A stretch of 64,000 nt of DNA from Thermomonas haemolytica (GCF_004346265.1 NZ_SMAP01000001.1:1-64000); one strand, 5' to 3'; positions 15,036 to 25,134 are shown, counted from the stretch's first letter. A program made the numbers and translations. Notes: generated by a model not told the origin, from the letters alone.

Positions 15036-16313
15036 GTGATTGGTCAGTCAGGGTGCGATATCAACTGTGCCACCTCGATGGATGCATCGCTCAATCAGCG
15101 GTGCGCATGCGAGGTGGTCGACGTCTTGAGGTTGCACGAGTCGATCAGGTCCGACTTTCCGGAGTTTACGACTGATCCATCCGTGCACGCGCACCTGTTT
15201 TCCCCCTACGCGCTGTTCGTCGACCGTGCGGCGTTGGAGGCTATGGAGCGCGTGGCGGCGGCGCTCTTCGACGTTGCGAGCAATCCGCAATACCGCCAAC
15301 ACGTCCTGCAATGGGCTCCGAACATCGGCAGCCATGATCCGGGGTCGGCGGGTGGCGTCCTAGGCCTAGACTTCCACCTGACCGTCGACGGTGCGCGGTT
15401 GATCGAGGTCAACACCAATCCCGGCGGGCTGCTTCTCAATGCAGTGCTGCTCGATGCTGTGCAGACCTGCGCGCCGGCTGCGTGGACCACCTGGACAACG
15501 GCGGCGAAGGCCGGCGACGCGGCCATCGCCGCGTGGCTGGACGATGCGCGGCAGCAGTCCGGCCGCGCGCCTGCGCGCTTGGCCATCGTGGACAGCGTCC
15601 CATGGGAGCAGTTCCTTTACCCAGAGTTCGAACTGTACGCTGCCGCATTCCGGGAGCATGGCGTGGACTGCGTGATACGCGCGCCGGAAGAACTCCGCTT
15701 TGGGCCAGGCGGGCTTGCAGATGCCAACGGTCGGATCGACCTGGTCTACAACCGGCTGACTGATTTCGCCCTTGAAGAAGCCTCGCATGCAGACCTTCGG
15801 CAGGCTTACCTAGCGGGGAGCGTCGCACTCACCCCGCATCCGCGTGCGCACGCGCTTTTCGCGGACAAGCGCAACCTTACCGTGCTCGGAGATCCAGCTC
15901 TGCTCGAAGGATTTGGGGTTGATGTAGATTCGACGACTCTGCTGGCCCAAGTAATTCCGCCCACGTTTGAAGTCGTGCCTGGGAACCGAGATGCGCTATG
16001 GGCAGCCCGCAACAGTTACTTTTTCAAGCCTGCGGCAGGGTTCGGCAGTCGCGGCAGCTATCGAGGTGACAAGCTCACCAAGCGAACGTGGGAGTCGATG
16101 GCGTCGGCGACCTACATCGCACAAACCTTCGCGCCACCGAGCATGCGGATCGTGCATGGGGGCCAGTCCCTCAAGGCGGACGTGCGCTGCTTCGCGTCCG
16201 AGGCGGGTGTGCTGTTGTTCGCGGCCCGGCTTTATCAGGGCCAGACTACGAACATGCGCACCCCAGGTGGTGGATTCGCAGCGGTGCTCACGACGCCACT
16301 GATCGGCGAGTAA
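15036..16313 (+). CDS. ATP-grasp-like protein of unknown substrate
   Basis: The 425-aa protein starts at GTG, preceded by AAGGAG at 7-base spacing. It has HDPGSAGGVLGLDFHLT and LIEVNTNPGGLLLN, an acidic E-x-N strand typical of ATP-grasp metal sites. A central domain (VDLVYNRLTDF) and a late lysine/glycine segment (YFFKPAAGFGSRGSYRG) followed by KADVRCF complete it. The order suggests an ATP-grasp or circularly permuted ATP-grasp ligase, possibly making a peptide-like bond. It stands alone between the integron and the minus-strand metal block. Family-level call only. Confidence 0.65.
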   Translation: MIGQSGCDINCATSMDASLNQRCACEVVDVLRLHESIRSDFPEFTTDPSVHAHLFSPYALFVDRAALEAMERVAAALFDVASNPQYRQHVLQWAPNIGSHDPGSAGGVLGLDFHLTVDGARLIEVNTNPGGLLLNAVLLDAVQTCAPAAWTTWTTAAKAGDAAIAAWLDDARQQSGRAPARLAIVDSVPWEQFLYPEFELYAAAFREHGVDCVIRAPEELRFGPGGLADANGRIDLVYNRLTDFALEEASHADLRQAYLAGSVALTPHPRAHALFADKRNLTVLGDPALLEGFGVDVDSTTLLAQVIPPTFEVVPGNRDALWAARNSYFFKPAAGFGSRGSYRGDKLTKRTWESMASATYIAQTFAPPSMRIVHGGQSLKADVRCFASEAGVLLFAARLYQGQTTNMRTPGGGFAAVLTTPLIGE

Positions 16314-16348
16314 TCCTGGCTGGGGCCGCCCTGGCGGTATGCCCTGGA

Positions 16349-17452
16349 CTACAGCCAGGCCAATGCTGATTCGGCCAGCTCGCGTTCCTCATCGATCGCG
16401 ACGTTCCAGATGGCCGGCCCGCTCGCGGCATCGATCCGCGTGGCCCCAGCATCGTTGTCGTCAGGTGCCAGCGCCAGGCCAAGCCAGCCCAAGCGCGCGA
16501 TGATCCGCGCCCGCAGACCCGGCGCGCGGTGGCCGATGCCGCCGGAAAAGACGACATGGTCGAGTCCGCCGATTCCCGTGGCCATGGCCGCGATGGACTG
16601 CGCGATCCGGACTGCGAAGAGGTCCACGGCAAGCTGGGCCTGCGGGCCAGGATCGGCAAGCAGCACGCGCATATCGCCGTGCCCGGCGATGCCGGCAAGA
16701 CCTGCAGTGCGGGACAAACCATCTTCAATCGCTTGCGCGTCCAGCCGTTCGTGCCTGAGCAGGTACAGCAACGCACCGGGATCGAGATCCCCGGAGCGGG
16801 TAGGGCTCGGGATTCCCCCCAGCGGAGTGAGCGCCATGGTGGTGTCGCGGCTCCGACCGTCCTCGACGGCGCAGACGCTGCAACCACCCCCCAGATGCGC
16901 GAAGACGGCGCGGCTCCGCAGGATTCCGGCGTCCTGGCTGGCCACGACTCGCAGTGCAGAGGCGAAGGCGAGTCCGTGGAAACCGTAGCGGCGGACGCCC
17001 AGCGCATCCCATGCTTCGGGGATGGGCAGGCGCTGGCTCCAGGGTGCGAGTGTCACGTGGAAGTCCGTGTCGAAGGCCACGCCCTGGCGGGCTTGCGGCC
17101 AACGCAGGCGCGCGGCACGCGCGAACGCGAGGGCGACCGGCTGGTGCAAGGGTGCGAATGGCACCAAGGCATCCAGTTTCGCAAGTACATCTTCGTCGAG
17201 CTCGCTGGCGTTGCGCAGGTCGCCGCCATGTACGATTCGGTGGACCACCACGTCGGGGCCGGGCGCCGGTATCGACAATATTTCGAGCAGGGTGGCAAGT
17301 CGCTCTTGCGCATCCGCGCCGACGGCAATCTCGGCCCGGGAGCGCTCCACGACGCGTGGCTGCGCGCCTGGCCCCTCAGCGTGCAACAGATAGCACGCGC
17401 CCTTGAGGGTGGACGAGCCAACGTTGAGTGCCAGAAGCCGGCGCGTGGTCAT
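16349..17452 (-). CDS. ackA: acetate kinase
   Basis: This 367-aa ASKHA-fold kinase shows LALNVGSSTLK, HRIVHGGD, VAFDTDFH, RRYGFHGLAF, HLGGGCSVCAV, DTTMALTPLGGIPSPTRSGD and FSGGIGH, the order expected for acetate kinase. It interconverts acetyl phosphate + ADP and acetate + ATP. It is somewhat shorter than typical AckA (about 400 aa), and some motifs deviate from consensus (HLGGG for HLGNG, GFHGLAF for GxHGxSH). It lies 19 bp downstream of the copper ATPase and in the same direction as a phosphoketolase-like gene, whose product acetyl phosphate would be its substrate. Confidence 0.85.
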   Translation of the reverse strand: MTTRRLLALNVGSSTLKGACYLLHAEGPGAQPRVVERSRAEIAVGADAQERLATLLEILSIPAPGPDVVVHRIVHGGDLRNASELDEDVLAKLDALVPFAPLHQPVALAFARAARLRWPQARQGVAFDTDFHVTLAPWSQRLPIPEAWDALGVRRYGFHGLAFASALRVVASQDAGILRSRAVFAHLGGGCSVCAVEDGRSRDTTMALTPLGGIPSPTRSGDLDPGALLYLLRHERLDAQAIEDGLSRTAGLAGIAGHGDMRVLLADPGPQAQLAVDLFAVRIAQSIAAMATGIGGLDHVVFSGGIGHRAPGLRARIIARLGWLGLALAPDDNDAGATRIDAASGPAIWNVAIDEERELAESALAWL

Positions 17453-17471
17453 AGGTGTCGCCAGTTCATGT

Positions 17472-19547
17472 TCATGGGGACCGTACCGCCCGGCGCAACA
17501 GCTGCGCATTGATCGCCACCACGATGGTGCTCAGCGACATGAGCACTGCACCAAGCGCGGGTTGCAGCATGATCCCCCATGCAGCGAGAACGCCGGCAGC
17601 GAGCGGGATGGCGACGATGTTGTACCCGGCGGCCCACCACAGGTTCTGGATCATCTTGCGATAGGTCGCCTTGCTCAATGCAATGATCGCAGGGACGTCG
17701 CGCGGGTCGCTGCGCACAAGTACGACGTCGCCAGCCTCGACCGCGACATCCGTCCCTGTGCCGATGGCGATGCCGACGTCGGCTGTGAGCAGCGCCGGCG
17801 CGTCATTGACGCCGTCGCCCACCATCGCGACGCGCTTCCCTTGGGCCTGCAGTTCCTCGATCTTTGCCACCTTGTCCTCTGGCAGGACCTCGGCGAAGAC
17901 GGTGTCGATATTGAGCTCCTTCCCGACCGCATTGCCGACTGCGGTGGAATCACCAGTCAGCAGCACAACCTCCAGTCCGTTGTCGTGCAGACGCTTGACC
18001 GCATCGAACGATTCGGGACGGATGGCGTCAGCGATCGCGAACACGGCGAGCACCCGGTCGCCTTCCACCAGGTAGGTTGCAGATTGACCATCGGCTGCCG
18101 CTGATTCGGCAGCCCGCCGAAGCGTCTCCGGCGGTTCGACCGCGAGCATTCTCAACAGACCCGGCCCGCCAACGTGGAGCGAGCGCTCCTCGACGACTGC
18201 GCGCACGCCGCGTCCCGGCATGGACTCGAAGTCCTGCGACATCGGAACGTCGATGCCATGTTCCTTGGCGCTGGTCATCAGCGCCTGCGCGATCGGATGT
18301 TCAGCGTCGCGCTGGACCGACGCGGCCACGCGAAGCACCTCGTCGTCGGTGAGTCCATCGGCGGCAGTGGTCTTTACGACGCGGTGCGAACCGAGCGTGA
18401 GCGTGCCTGTCTTGTCGAACACGACCGTGTTCAGCAAACGGGCCTCTTCCAGGCCGCGTCGATCGCGCACGAGCAGGCCGTTCCGTGCGCCAATCGTGGT
18501 CGAGATGGCGGTCACCAGCGGGATGGCCAAACCCAGCGCATGGGGACAGGCGATCACGAGCACGGTCACTACGCGCTCGATCGTGAAGCTCCACGGTCGA
18601 CCGAGGAGTGGCCAGACAATGGCGGTAACCGCGGCGGAGACGATGGCGATGATCGTGAGGTAGAACGCCGCCCGGTCCGCCAGGGCCTGGGCGCGCGAGC
18701 GCGACGTCTGGGCCTGCTTGATGAGCCGCATGATACCCGCGAGCGCGGTCTCGTCGCCGGTTCCCGTCACCTCGACACGCAACGAGCCCTGTCCGTTGAC
18801 GGTGCCGGCGATCACCCGGTCGCCCGTCGACTTGTCCATCGGCTTGGACTCGCCGGTGATCATCGCTTCGTTGACGGCGCTGGTCCCTTCCTTCACGACG
18901 CCGTCGGCGGGAATGCTCGCGCCGGGCCTGATGAGCAGCAGGTCGCCGCGCTTCAGTTCCGCGACAGGGACTTCCTTCGCGGTACCGGCCTCATCCAACC
19001 GCACCGCCATATCAGGCAGCAGCTTCGCGAGTTCCTTGAGAGCGCCCTGTGCCTGGTTGATCGAACGCATCTCGATCCAGTGGCCGAGCAACATGATCGC
19101 CACCAGCGTCGCCAGCTCCCACCACAGATCCAGTCCCTCGACAAGGCCGAGCGTGACCGCGGCGCTGTAAACAAAGGCGACGGTGATCGCAAGCGAGATC
19201 AGCGTCATCATCCCCGGCAAACGACTGCGCAGTTCCTGGTATCCGCCGCGGAGGAACGGCGAGCCGCCGTAGAAGTACACGACCGTGCCGAACATCGCGG
19301 GGATGTACGCCGCGCCCGGGAACTGCGGTGCGGTGTAGTCGAACCAATGCTGGATCATCCCGCTCCAGATCAACGTGGGGATGGTCAGCAGCAGCGTGAG
19401 CCAGAACTTGTCGCGGAAGCCCGCCGCGCTGTGGCCGGCATGCTTGTCGTGCCCGGCATGGGCATCGCCATCGCCACGCTTGCGGGAAACAGGCGATTGT
19501 TCGCTATGTGCCTGGTGATCTTGATGATGGTGGTTGTGTTGCGTCAT
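17472..19547 (-). CDS. P1B-type copper ATPase with CPH motif (CopB-type)
   Basis: The 691-aa pump has a His-rich N-terminus (residues 1-40; HNHHH and HAGHDKHAGH) instead of HMA domains. Eight membrane segments, the actuator TGES (231-234), the membrane CPH motif (334-336), the phosphorylation site DKTGT (378-382) and the GDGVND hinge are present. CPH ATPases of the CopB class export copper (often Cu2+) or silver from the cytoplasm. The ATG is preceded by GGAAGG. It sits between the AarF-like kinase and ackA in one transcriptional direction. Confidence 0.9.
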   Translation of the reverse strand: MTQHNHHHQDHQAHSEQSPVSRKRGDGDAHAGHDKHAGHSAAGFRDKFWLTLLLTIPTLIWSGMIQHWFDYTAPQFPGAAYIPAMFGTVVYFYGGSPFLRGGYQELRSRLPGMMTLISLAITVAFVYSAAVTLGLVEGLDLWWELATLVAIMLLGHWIEMRSINQAQGALKELAKLLPDMAVRLDEAGTAKEVPVAELKRGDLLLIRPGASIPADGVVKEGTSAVNEAMITGESKPMDKSTGDRVIAGTVNGQGSLRVEVTGTGDETALAGIMRLIKQAQTSRSRAQALADRAAFYLTIIAIVSAAVTAIVWPLLGRPWSFTIERVVTVLVIACPHALGLAIPLVTAISTTIGARNGLLVRDRRGLEEARLLNTVVFDKTGTLTLGSHRVVKTTAADGLTDDEVLRVAASVQRDAEHPIAQALMTSAKEHGIDVPMSQDFESMPGRGVRAVVEERSLHVGGPGLLRMLAVEPPETLRRAAESAAADGQSATYLVEGDRVLAVFAIADAIRPESFDAVKRLHDNGLEVVLLTGDSTAVGNAVGKELNIDTVFAEVLPEDKVAKIEELQAQGKRVAMVGDGVNDAPALLTADVGIAIGTGTDVAVEAGDVVLVRSDPRDVPAIIALSKATYRKMIQNLWWAAGYNIVAIPLAAGVLAAWGIMLQPALGAVLMSLSTIVVAINAQLLRRAVRSP

Positions 19548-19662
19548 GGGTCTGCCTTCCTGGATGCACTGATGCACTGGGCGTCAGCGGGGAGATAGAT
19601 CAGGGGTTTTGAAACAGACTGTCGGGAAATCGGCCATTCCCGATGTTCGTTGCTCCGGCTGG

Positions 19663-21255
19663 TCACAGGTGCCCCGATCTGGCGATGGCCATTACCAGCC
19701 GCAGGGATAGCAGGCCCGCTGCAGTGAAGGCCAGCACCGCCATGACAGGCAGGTGACCGAACACTTGCGGGCCGTCGGAATGCAGGCTCAACAGCGCACC
19801 GCTTACGTACAGGCCCAAGGTGACCAGGGCCAACGCCAGCCGGTTGCCCGTGCGCGCGATTGCCTCCTGCGTGGAACTCAGGCCATGGTGGTGTACGGAG
19901 AAGGCGGGTCGTCCGTCGCTCAGTTGCGCCTGCCGCAACAGGTCGGTGGCGATCTGTGGCAGTTGGCGCGCAGTGCGGGCCAGCCGCATGGCAAGCGGCC
20001 TGTTGCCGCTGGGGCGGCTGGCTTCGGCAATGTCGGCGATCGCGGCCGCCTGCGCGGACAGCGTCCCCAGCAGGTCCAGATCCGGATCCAGCGCCCGCAG
20101 CGTGTTCTCGACCAGGAACAGCGTCCGGATCAGGGACAGCAGGTGGGCCGGAAGCCGGAAGCCAGCGCCCTGCCCAATGCGTGCCACGCGCCAGATTGCC
20201 TCGGCAATGGACCACTGCGCCAGCGGACGGCTGGCCATCTCGGCCAGGATCAGGTGGATCTCGCGCACATGCGAGCGGCGGTCGACCTGCGGCGGGAAGA
20301 AGCCCATGGCGATCGCTGCATCCAGCACGCCCTCGGCGTCGTCGGCCGCAATGGCCTCGACCATGCCGCCGAGCGCGAGCCGGGATGCAGGGTCGAGCAC
20401 GCCGATCGAGCCAAAGTCATGCAGGCACAGGCGACCGTCGTCAAAGAAGAACAGATTCCCCGGGTGCGGGTCGGCATGGAAGACGCCGGCGCCGAAGAGC
20501 TGATGCACGTAGGCACCGAGCAGCGCCCTTGCCAGTGCGGGAGCGGCCGCTGTGCCGTACGCGGCCTCCAGACGGGTCCCGTGGCTTCGATCCTGCACAA
20601 GCACGTTGCGGGTGGCATACGGCTCGACGACGTGCGGCTGGGTGATGCCGGGCAGGGCATCCAGCACCTTGGCCATGCGCCGCATGTTCTGCGCCTCGTG
20701 ACGCATGTCAATCTCGTCACGCAGGAATGCGCCTAGTTCGTCCACCAGTTCGAGCGGCCGGTGGCGTTTCAGTGGCGGCCAGATCCACTGGGCGACGCGC
20801 ATCGTGCGCCGCAGGAGCAGCAGATCCGCCTGCACCTGGGCATGGATCCCGGGGCGGGTGATCTTGACGACCACATCGCGACCATCATGCATGCGCGCTG
20901 GATGGATCTGGGCCACTGAAGCCGCGGCCAGGGGCTTGTCATCGAAGCTGGCGAAAAGTTCGCCGACCGGCGCGCCAAACGCCTGTTCGACGATACGCAT
21001 GGCCTCCTCCGCCGGGAAGGGGGGCACATCGCTGTGCAATCGCGACAACGCCTCGCGGTAGGGTGCCGGCAGCAGGTCCCAGCGCAGACTCAAGCCTTGG
21101 CCCAGCTTGACGAAGGTGGTGCCCAACCCCACCAGGGTGGTGCTGACGTATGCGGGGAGCAGGTCGGGTGCGCGCCGGCGCAGGCGCAGCACGGCGACTC
21201 CGAGCTTCAGTCCGGCCCAGGCAATCTGACCTCCGCGCCGCACTGTACCCGCCAT
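19663..21255 (-). CDS. AarF/UbiB (ABC1) family atypical kinase
   Basis: The 530-aa protein has the ADCK/UbiB landmarks: KLGQGLSLR (KxGQ motif), LAAASVAQIH (Ala-rich loop), VVVKITRPG (ATP lysine), FHADPHPGN and LHDFGSIG (metal-binding DFG-like). Two membrane segments lie at the C-terminus. UbiB proteins support ubiquinone biosynthesis, but this copy sits in a phosphoketolase/metal cluster and is unlikely to be the housekeeping UbiB. An in-frame extension upstream overlaps the phosphoketolase gene and was rejected; the ATG at 21255 follows that stop by 25 bp. Confidence 0.85.
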   Translation of the reverse strand: MAGTVRRGGQIAWAGLKLGVAVLRLRRRAPDLLPAYVSTTLVGLGTTFVKLGQGLSLRWDLLPAPYREALSRLHSDVPPFPAEEAMRIVEQAFGAPVGELFASFDDKPLAAASVAQIHPARMHDGRDVVVKITRPGIHAQVQADLLLLRRTMRVAQWIWPPLKRHRPLELVDELGAFLRDEIDMRHEAQNMRRMAKVLDALPGITQPHVVEPYATRNVLVQDRSHGTRLEAAYGTAAAPALARALLGAYVHQLFGAGVFHADPHPGNLFFFDDGRLCLHDFGSIGVLDPASRLALGGMVEAIAADDAEGVLDAAIAMGFFPPQVDRRSHVREIHLILAEMASRPLAQWSIAEAIWRVARIGQGAGFRLPAHLLSLIRTLFLVENTLRALDPDLDLLGTLSAQAAAIADIAEASRPSGNRPLAMRLARTARQLPQIATDLLRQAQLSDGRPAFSVHHHGLSSTQEAIARTGNRLALALVTLGLYVSGALLSLHSDGPQVFGHLPVMAVLAFTAAGLLSLRLVMAIARSGHL

Positions 21256-21280
21256 CAGCGCGAGGTCCTGGCCGGGCGAC

Positions 21281-23746
21281 TCACGACGCTGGCCCCGTGG
21301 CAGGGCGCAGGATCGTGGCCGGATCGCCGCGGCCATCCACTGCTGCCAGCTCCGCTTCGGACAGCAGCCTGCCACGGGACTGGCCGAGGACGTGCGCAGC
21401 CGCGTCGACCACGTGTGCCCAGGTGCTGCGGTTGGCGAACAGCAGGCCCGGCACGTCCAGCGTGCCGCCGCGGTTGACGAAGCCCAGCGCCGCGGTCGTA
21501 GTTGGGCCGGTATCGAGCCGGCGCAGGGCGCCGAGGAAGGGTTCGGGCCGGGTGTGGGTGACGAATACGCGCGGCCTCCTCACCGGGAACAGCGCCTGGA
21601 CCGCGGTGTCGGAGTGCACGTACCGTGCCTCCTCCGGATCGCGCGGCGCGCGGAACCGGCCGGGCTCGGCGAGATAGACGATCGCGGCCGACACACCGCG
21701 TTCGACCAGACGCGCCTGCGCGCGGCGCACTTCCTGCAGCTGGTACGCGCCGGTGGCTACGAGCAGGATCGCCGCCTTCGCCGGATCGCCGGCCAGGCAC
21801 GTCGCTCCGATCTCGGCCAGCGCCTTGGCCTGCTGTGGCGTCAACTCATGGGGCACCGGCCGCTTGGGGACGACCAGGGTGGTGACCGTGCCGCGTTGCG
21901 CGTAGGCGTGGGTGAGGGCTGCGGCGGCGCCGTTGGCATCGGGCGGAAACACCACGCGCGAGATGTCGGCCATCTCGCCCATGAGCGCCTCGGCCATGGT
22001 CGGATCCTGGTGCGACTGCTCGTTCTTCGAGTTTTCCCACGTGTGCGAAGTCAGCACCAGCGGCACGCCCAGCCAGCCGGGCGGGCGTCCGGCCTGCTTC
22101 TGATGGCGGGCAAAGATCAGTTCCTGGCGCACGGCGCCGAGCATCTTCGGCGCGAACGCCTCGTAGGTGACCACCAGGTTCAGCCCGCCCTTGTTGCCGA
22201 GCGCCGCGCAGACCACGGCCTCCTCGTTGAGCGCGGTGATGACCGCGCCGGTGGTCGATTCGGCGACACCGGGTTCGGGCTCGTGCACCCGGTGCTTCAT
22301 CGCGTCCAGGGTGCGGTCGAGCTTGTTGCTGCGCAGCTCGTCGGGATTGCCCACGCGCACGCGCAGGCCCGGGTTCGCTTCGGCGATCGCGACAAACTGC
22401 TCGTCCAGCGCGGTCATCGGCGAGCTCTCGCCGCCGGCGCCGCGGTCCGCGATCGCCGGCACGCGGGGCGGTTCCACCTGGCGATCGGCCAGCGCATGGT
22501 CGCGCTCGCGCACCCGCTGCTGGTCATCGTGGCTGTTGAGTGCGGCGACGGCTTCCTCGAGTTCGGGGAAGGTCACGAACAGAGCTGCAGCGCCCTCATT
22601 GAAGAGCGTGCGCGCCTCTGCATCCACCGCCGGATTTCCGGGCAGGGGAAGATTGTGCGAGGCATTGGTCCCGGCGCCGGGGAAGCCGAAGCCCTTCACG
22701 GTTTCGGCGATGCCATAGGGCAGCCGCACGTCGGTATCGGGGACGGCGGCGCCCGCTTGCAGGCGCGATTCCATCACGTGGATGCCCCACGCGATGCTGG
22801 CCGGATCGCGCCCGTCCAGCGCGATCGGATCAAAGCCGTTCAAGCGCAGGTGCCGGTCCAACCAGCGCTCGCCGCCTTGCTGGGTGATCTGGCTGCGCTG
22901 TTCGATACGCCGCCCGTTGAGGATGATGATCGGGCTGACCAGCCCGCTGTCTTCGGCACGCCACCAGCGCGGCGCCCAGTCGCTGCCGCGCTGTTCTTCG
23001 AACGCACCGTCGCTGAGGAACGCCACCAGGCGTTCATCCTTGAGCGGCGCATGCACGTACTGAAGCTCGGCAAAGCCGAGATAGCCACCTTCCATCACGC
23101 CCCCGGCGGTATGCGCATTGACGTGGGAGCCCAGCGGCGACGCCGGCGTCCCGTCCGGATTGAGCGTGTAGGCGTAGAAGTCGCCGACGAACCGGCTCAG
23201 TCCGGCGTCGGAGCGGTCATAGCGTTCGGCGTGCCTGTCGGTCATGTTGCCAACCAACACGTTCAGCGCGTCGATCGCGGCCACGCAGTGCCCTTGGCCC
23301 ATCATCCAAGCGCGGGTGACACCATCCAGGGCGTCCATCAGGAGGTAGCCGGCGTAGGCGGGCACCATGTTGAGGGACCCGCCGGTGTGGCCTTCAGGCG
23401 TGAGCTTGAAATCGTCGGCCTCAAGGACCGTGCCGTCGGTACGGACCCGCTGGCTGTAGGTCATGTGCGCCACCAGCCACATGCCGGCACTGGCGACGCG
23501 ATCGGCCGCGGCGAGCCGCTGCCAAGCAGTGCCGGTATTGGGCGTGCGGCCCAGGGCCACCAGTTCGTCCACCATCTGGCGGACCCGCAGCTGGGTGAGC
23601 GGGTCATGCCGGATCACGCCGTAGCCGGCTGCCCAATGTGCGAACGCGCGATCAGCCTGCCGGTGGGCATCGGCCAGTTCAAGGATCCGCTGGCGCTCGG
23701 CGGCTGACAGCTGGTCGGCGGTGCAGCAGTTGGGGTGCAGGTTCAT
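21281..23746 (-). CDS. phosphoketolase-like TPP enzyme
   Basis: The 821-aa protein aligns in layout with D-xylulose 5-phosphate/fructose 6-phosphate phosphoketolases: PEGHTGGSLNMVPAY, a TPP-binding stretch starting SDGAFEEQRGSDW and ending ILNGRRI, KGFGFPGAGTNASHNLPLP, GNKGGLNLVVTYEAFAPKM and HTWENSKNEQSHQDP. It departs from classical enzymes: the GDG of the TPP motif is SDG, and the last 100 residues differ. It is probably TPP-dependent, with acetyl phosphate as the expected product if it is a true phosphoketolase, which fits ackA nearby. Its start overlaps the stop of the upstream metallo-hydrolase gene (ATGA). Confidence 0.75.
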   Translation of the reverse strand: MNLHPNCCTADQLSAAERQRILELADAHRQADRAFAHWAAGYGVIRHDPLTQLRVRQMVDELVALGRTPNTGTAWQRLAAADRVASAGMWLVAHMTYSQRVRTDGTVLEADDFKLTPEGHTGGSLNMVPAYAGYLLMDALDGVTRAWMMGQGHCVAAIDALNVLVGNMTDRHAERYDRSDAGLSRFVGDFYAYTLNPDGTPASPLGSHVNAHTAGGVMEGGYLGFAELQYVHAPLKDERLVAFLSDGAFEEQRGSDWAPRWWRAEDSGLVSPIIILNGRRIEQRSQITQQGGERWLDRHLRLNGFDPIALDGRDPASIAWGIHVMESRLQAGAAVPDTDVRLPYGIAETVKGFGFPGAGTNASHNLPLPGNPAVDAEARTLFNEGAAALFVTFPELEEAVAALNSHDDQQRVRERDHALADRQVEPPRVPAIADRGAGGESSPMTALDEQFVAIAEANPGLRVRVGNPDELRSNKLDRTLDAMKHRVHEPEPGVAESTTGAVITALNEEAVVCAALGNKGGLNLVVTYEAFAPKMLGAVRQELIFARHQKQAGRPPGWLGVPLVLTSHTWENSKNEQSHQDPTMAEALMGEMADISRVVFPPDANGAAAALTHAYAQRGTVTTLVVPKRPVPHELTPQQAKALAEIGATCLAGDPAKAAILLVATGAYQLQEVRRAQARLVERGVSAAIVYLAEPGRFRAPRDPEEARYVHSDTAVQALFPVRRPRVFVTHTRPEPFLGALRRLDTGPTTTAALGFVNRGGTLDVPGLLFANRSTWAHVVDAAAHVLGQSRGRLLSEAELAAVDGRGDPATILRPATGPAS

Positions 23747-25134
23747 GGGGTCTCCGGGGAATCCAGTGCAACGCGGTCCAGGTGCTCCGGCACGCGTGCG
23801 CGCCAGCCCAGTTCGCGTTGCACGCGCCCGCGCAACGTGTCGGCTGCATCGGGCTCGCCGTGGGTGAGGTAAACGACGCGGGGCGCAGACGGTGCGGTGC
23901 GCATCCAGTCCAGCAGCTCGCCCGCATCGGCGTGGCCGGAGAAGCCTTCCAGCTGCACTACCTCGGCGCGAATGGAAACCTCGCGGCCGAACATGCGCAA
24001 TGTTCGCTTTCCCGCCGCCAGCGCGGCACCGCGTGTTCCACCGGCTTGGTAGCCCGCCAGCAAGATCGCGTTGCGGTCATCCTGGCCGAACGCCTCGACG
24101 TGGTGCAGCACGCGCCCGCCGGTGATCATGCCACTGGCCGAGATGATGATCATCGGCCCGCGCTGGCGGTTGAGCGCCTTGGACTCATCCACAGTGTTGA
24201 CGAAGGTGGCGACCTCAAACATCCGCTGGCAGTCCTCTTGAGACACGCGATGCTCGGAATGGTGAGCGTGGTAGAGGCCGGTGGCGTTGGCCGCCATCGG
24301 ACTGTTGAGGTAGACCGGTATCCGAGGGATCTCTCCGCGCTCGCGCAGCCGGGCGATATGCAACATAAGTGTCTGGGCGCGACCGACAGCGAACGCCGGG
24401 ATGACGATCACACCGCCACGGGCAGCCACGCGGCGGATGATCGGCGCGAGTTCCGCCTCTTGGTCGATCGCAACGTGTTCGCGATTGCCATAGGTGGATT
24501 CGCAGACCAGCACGTCACAGGCGGGCAGGGGGGTCGGCGGATTCATCAGCGACTCCTGCTGCCGCCCGAGGTCGCCACTGAAATGCAGGCGCTGGCCCTG
24601 CGCGTCCACGCTGACGTGGGCAGCGCCCAGGATGTGGCCGGCGGGATGGAAGCGGACTGTGATGCCCGGTGCGACCTCGACATCGCGCTCGTAGTCATGC
24701 CCCTTGAGCTGCTTCAGGCTGCGGTGAGCATCGTCTTCGGTGTACAGCGGCCGTGGTTCCTTGTGCTTGGAATAGCCCTTGCGCGCGGCGTATTTCGCCT
24801 CTTCTTCGAGCAGGTGCCCGCTGTCGGGCAGCAGCAGACCGCACAGGGCCACGCTGCCGTAGGTGCAGTGGATCCGGCCGCGGAACCCCTGCTTGACCAG
24901 CGCCGGCAGATAGCCCGAATGGTCAAGGTGGGCGTGGGTCAGGACGACCGCGTCGATGGTCGAAGGGTCGACCGGAAACGGCGCCCAGTTGCGCTCGCGC
25001 AATTGCTTGTAGCCCTGGAACAGGCCGCAGTCGACCAGCACGCGCTGGCCGTTGGCCTCGACTAGATAGCGCGAGCCGGTGACGGTGCCGGCGGCGCCGA
25101 GGAACTGCAGGGTGGGGCTGGAATACGTTGCCAT
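23743..25134 (-). CDS. metallo-beta-lactamase/beta-CASP RNase-like protein
   Basis: The 463-aa protein has the MBL zinc motif LTHAHLDHSGYLP, GHILGAAHV, HFSGDLGR, a beta-CASP domain with ESTYGNREH, IPAFAVGRAQ and SASGMITGGR, and the final GFSGHAD and LTHGEPDAA motifs. This is the YsdB/CPSF-like RNA-processing family (RMMBL domain). The substrate is unknown. AGGAGT sits 7 bases before the ATG. The gene overlaps the phosphoketolase-like gene, indicating one operon. Confidence 0.85.
   Translation of the reverse strand: MATYSSPTLQFLGAAGTVTGSRYLVEANGQRVLVDCGLFQGYKQLRERNWAPFPVDPSTIDAVVLTHAHLDHSGYLPALVKQGFRGRIHCTYGSVALCGLLLPDSGHLLEEEAKYAARKGYSKHKEPRPLYTEDDAHRSLKQLKGHDYERDVEVAPGITVRFHPAGHILGAAHVSVDAQGQRLHFSGDLGRQQESLMNPPTPLPACDVLVCESTYGNREHVAIDQEAELAPIIRRVAARGGVIVIPAFAVGRAQTLMLHIARLRERGEIPRIPVYLNSPMAANATGLYHAHHSEHRVSQEDCQRMFEVATFVNTVDESKALNRQRGPMIIISASGMITGGRVLHHVEAFGQDDRNAILLAGYQAGGTRGAALAAGKRTLRMFGREVSIRAEVVQLEGFSGHADAGELLDWMRTAPSAPRVVYLTHGEPDAADTLRGRVQRELGWRARVPEHLDRVALDSPETP

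Noticed and set aside
19663..21255. Housekeeping UbiB for ubiquinone synthesis
   Set aside because: The family match is sound, but the gene sits within a metal/phosphoketolase block without ubiE or ubiJ, so the housekeeping role was not assigned.
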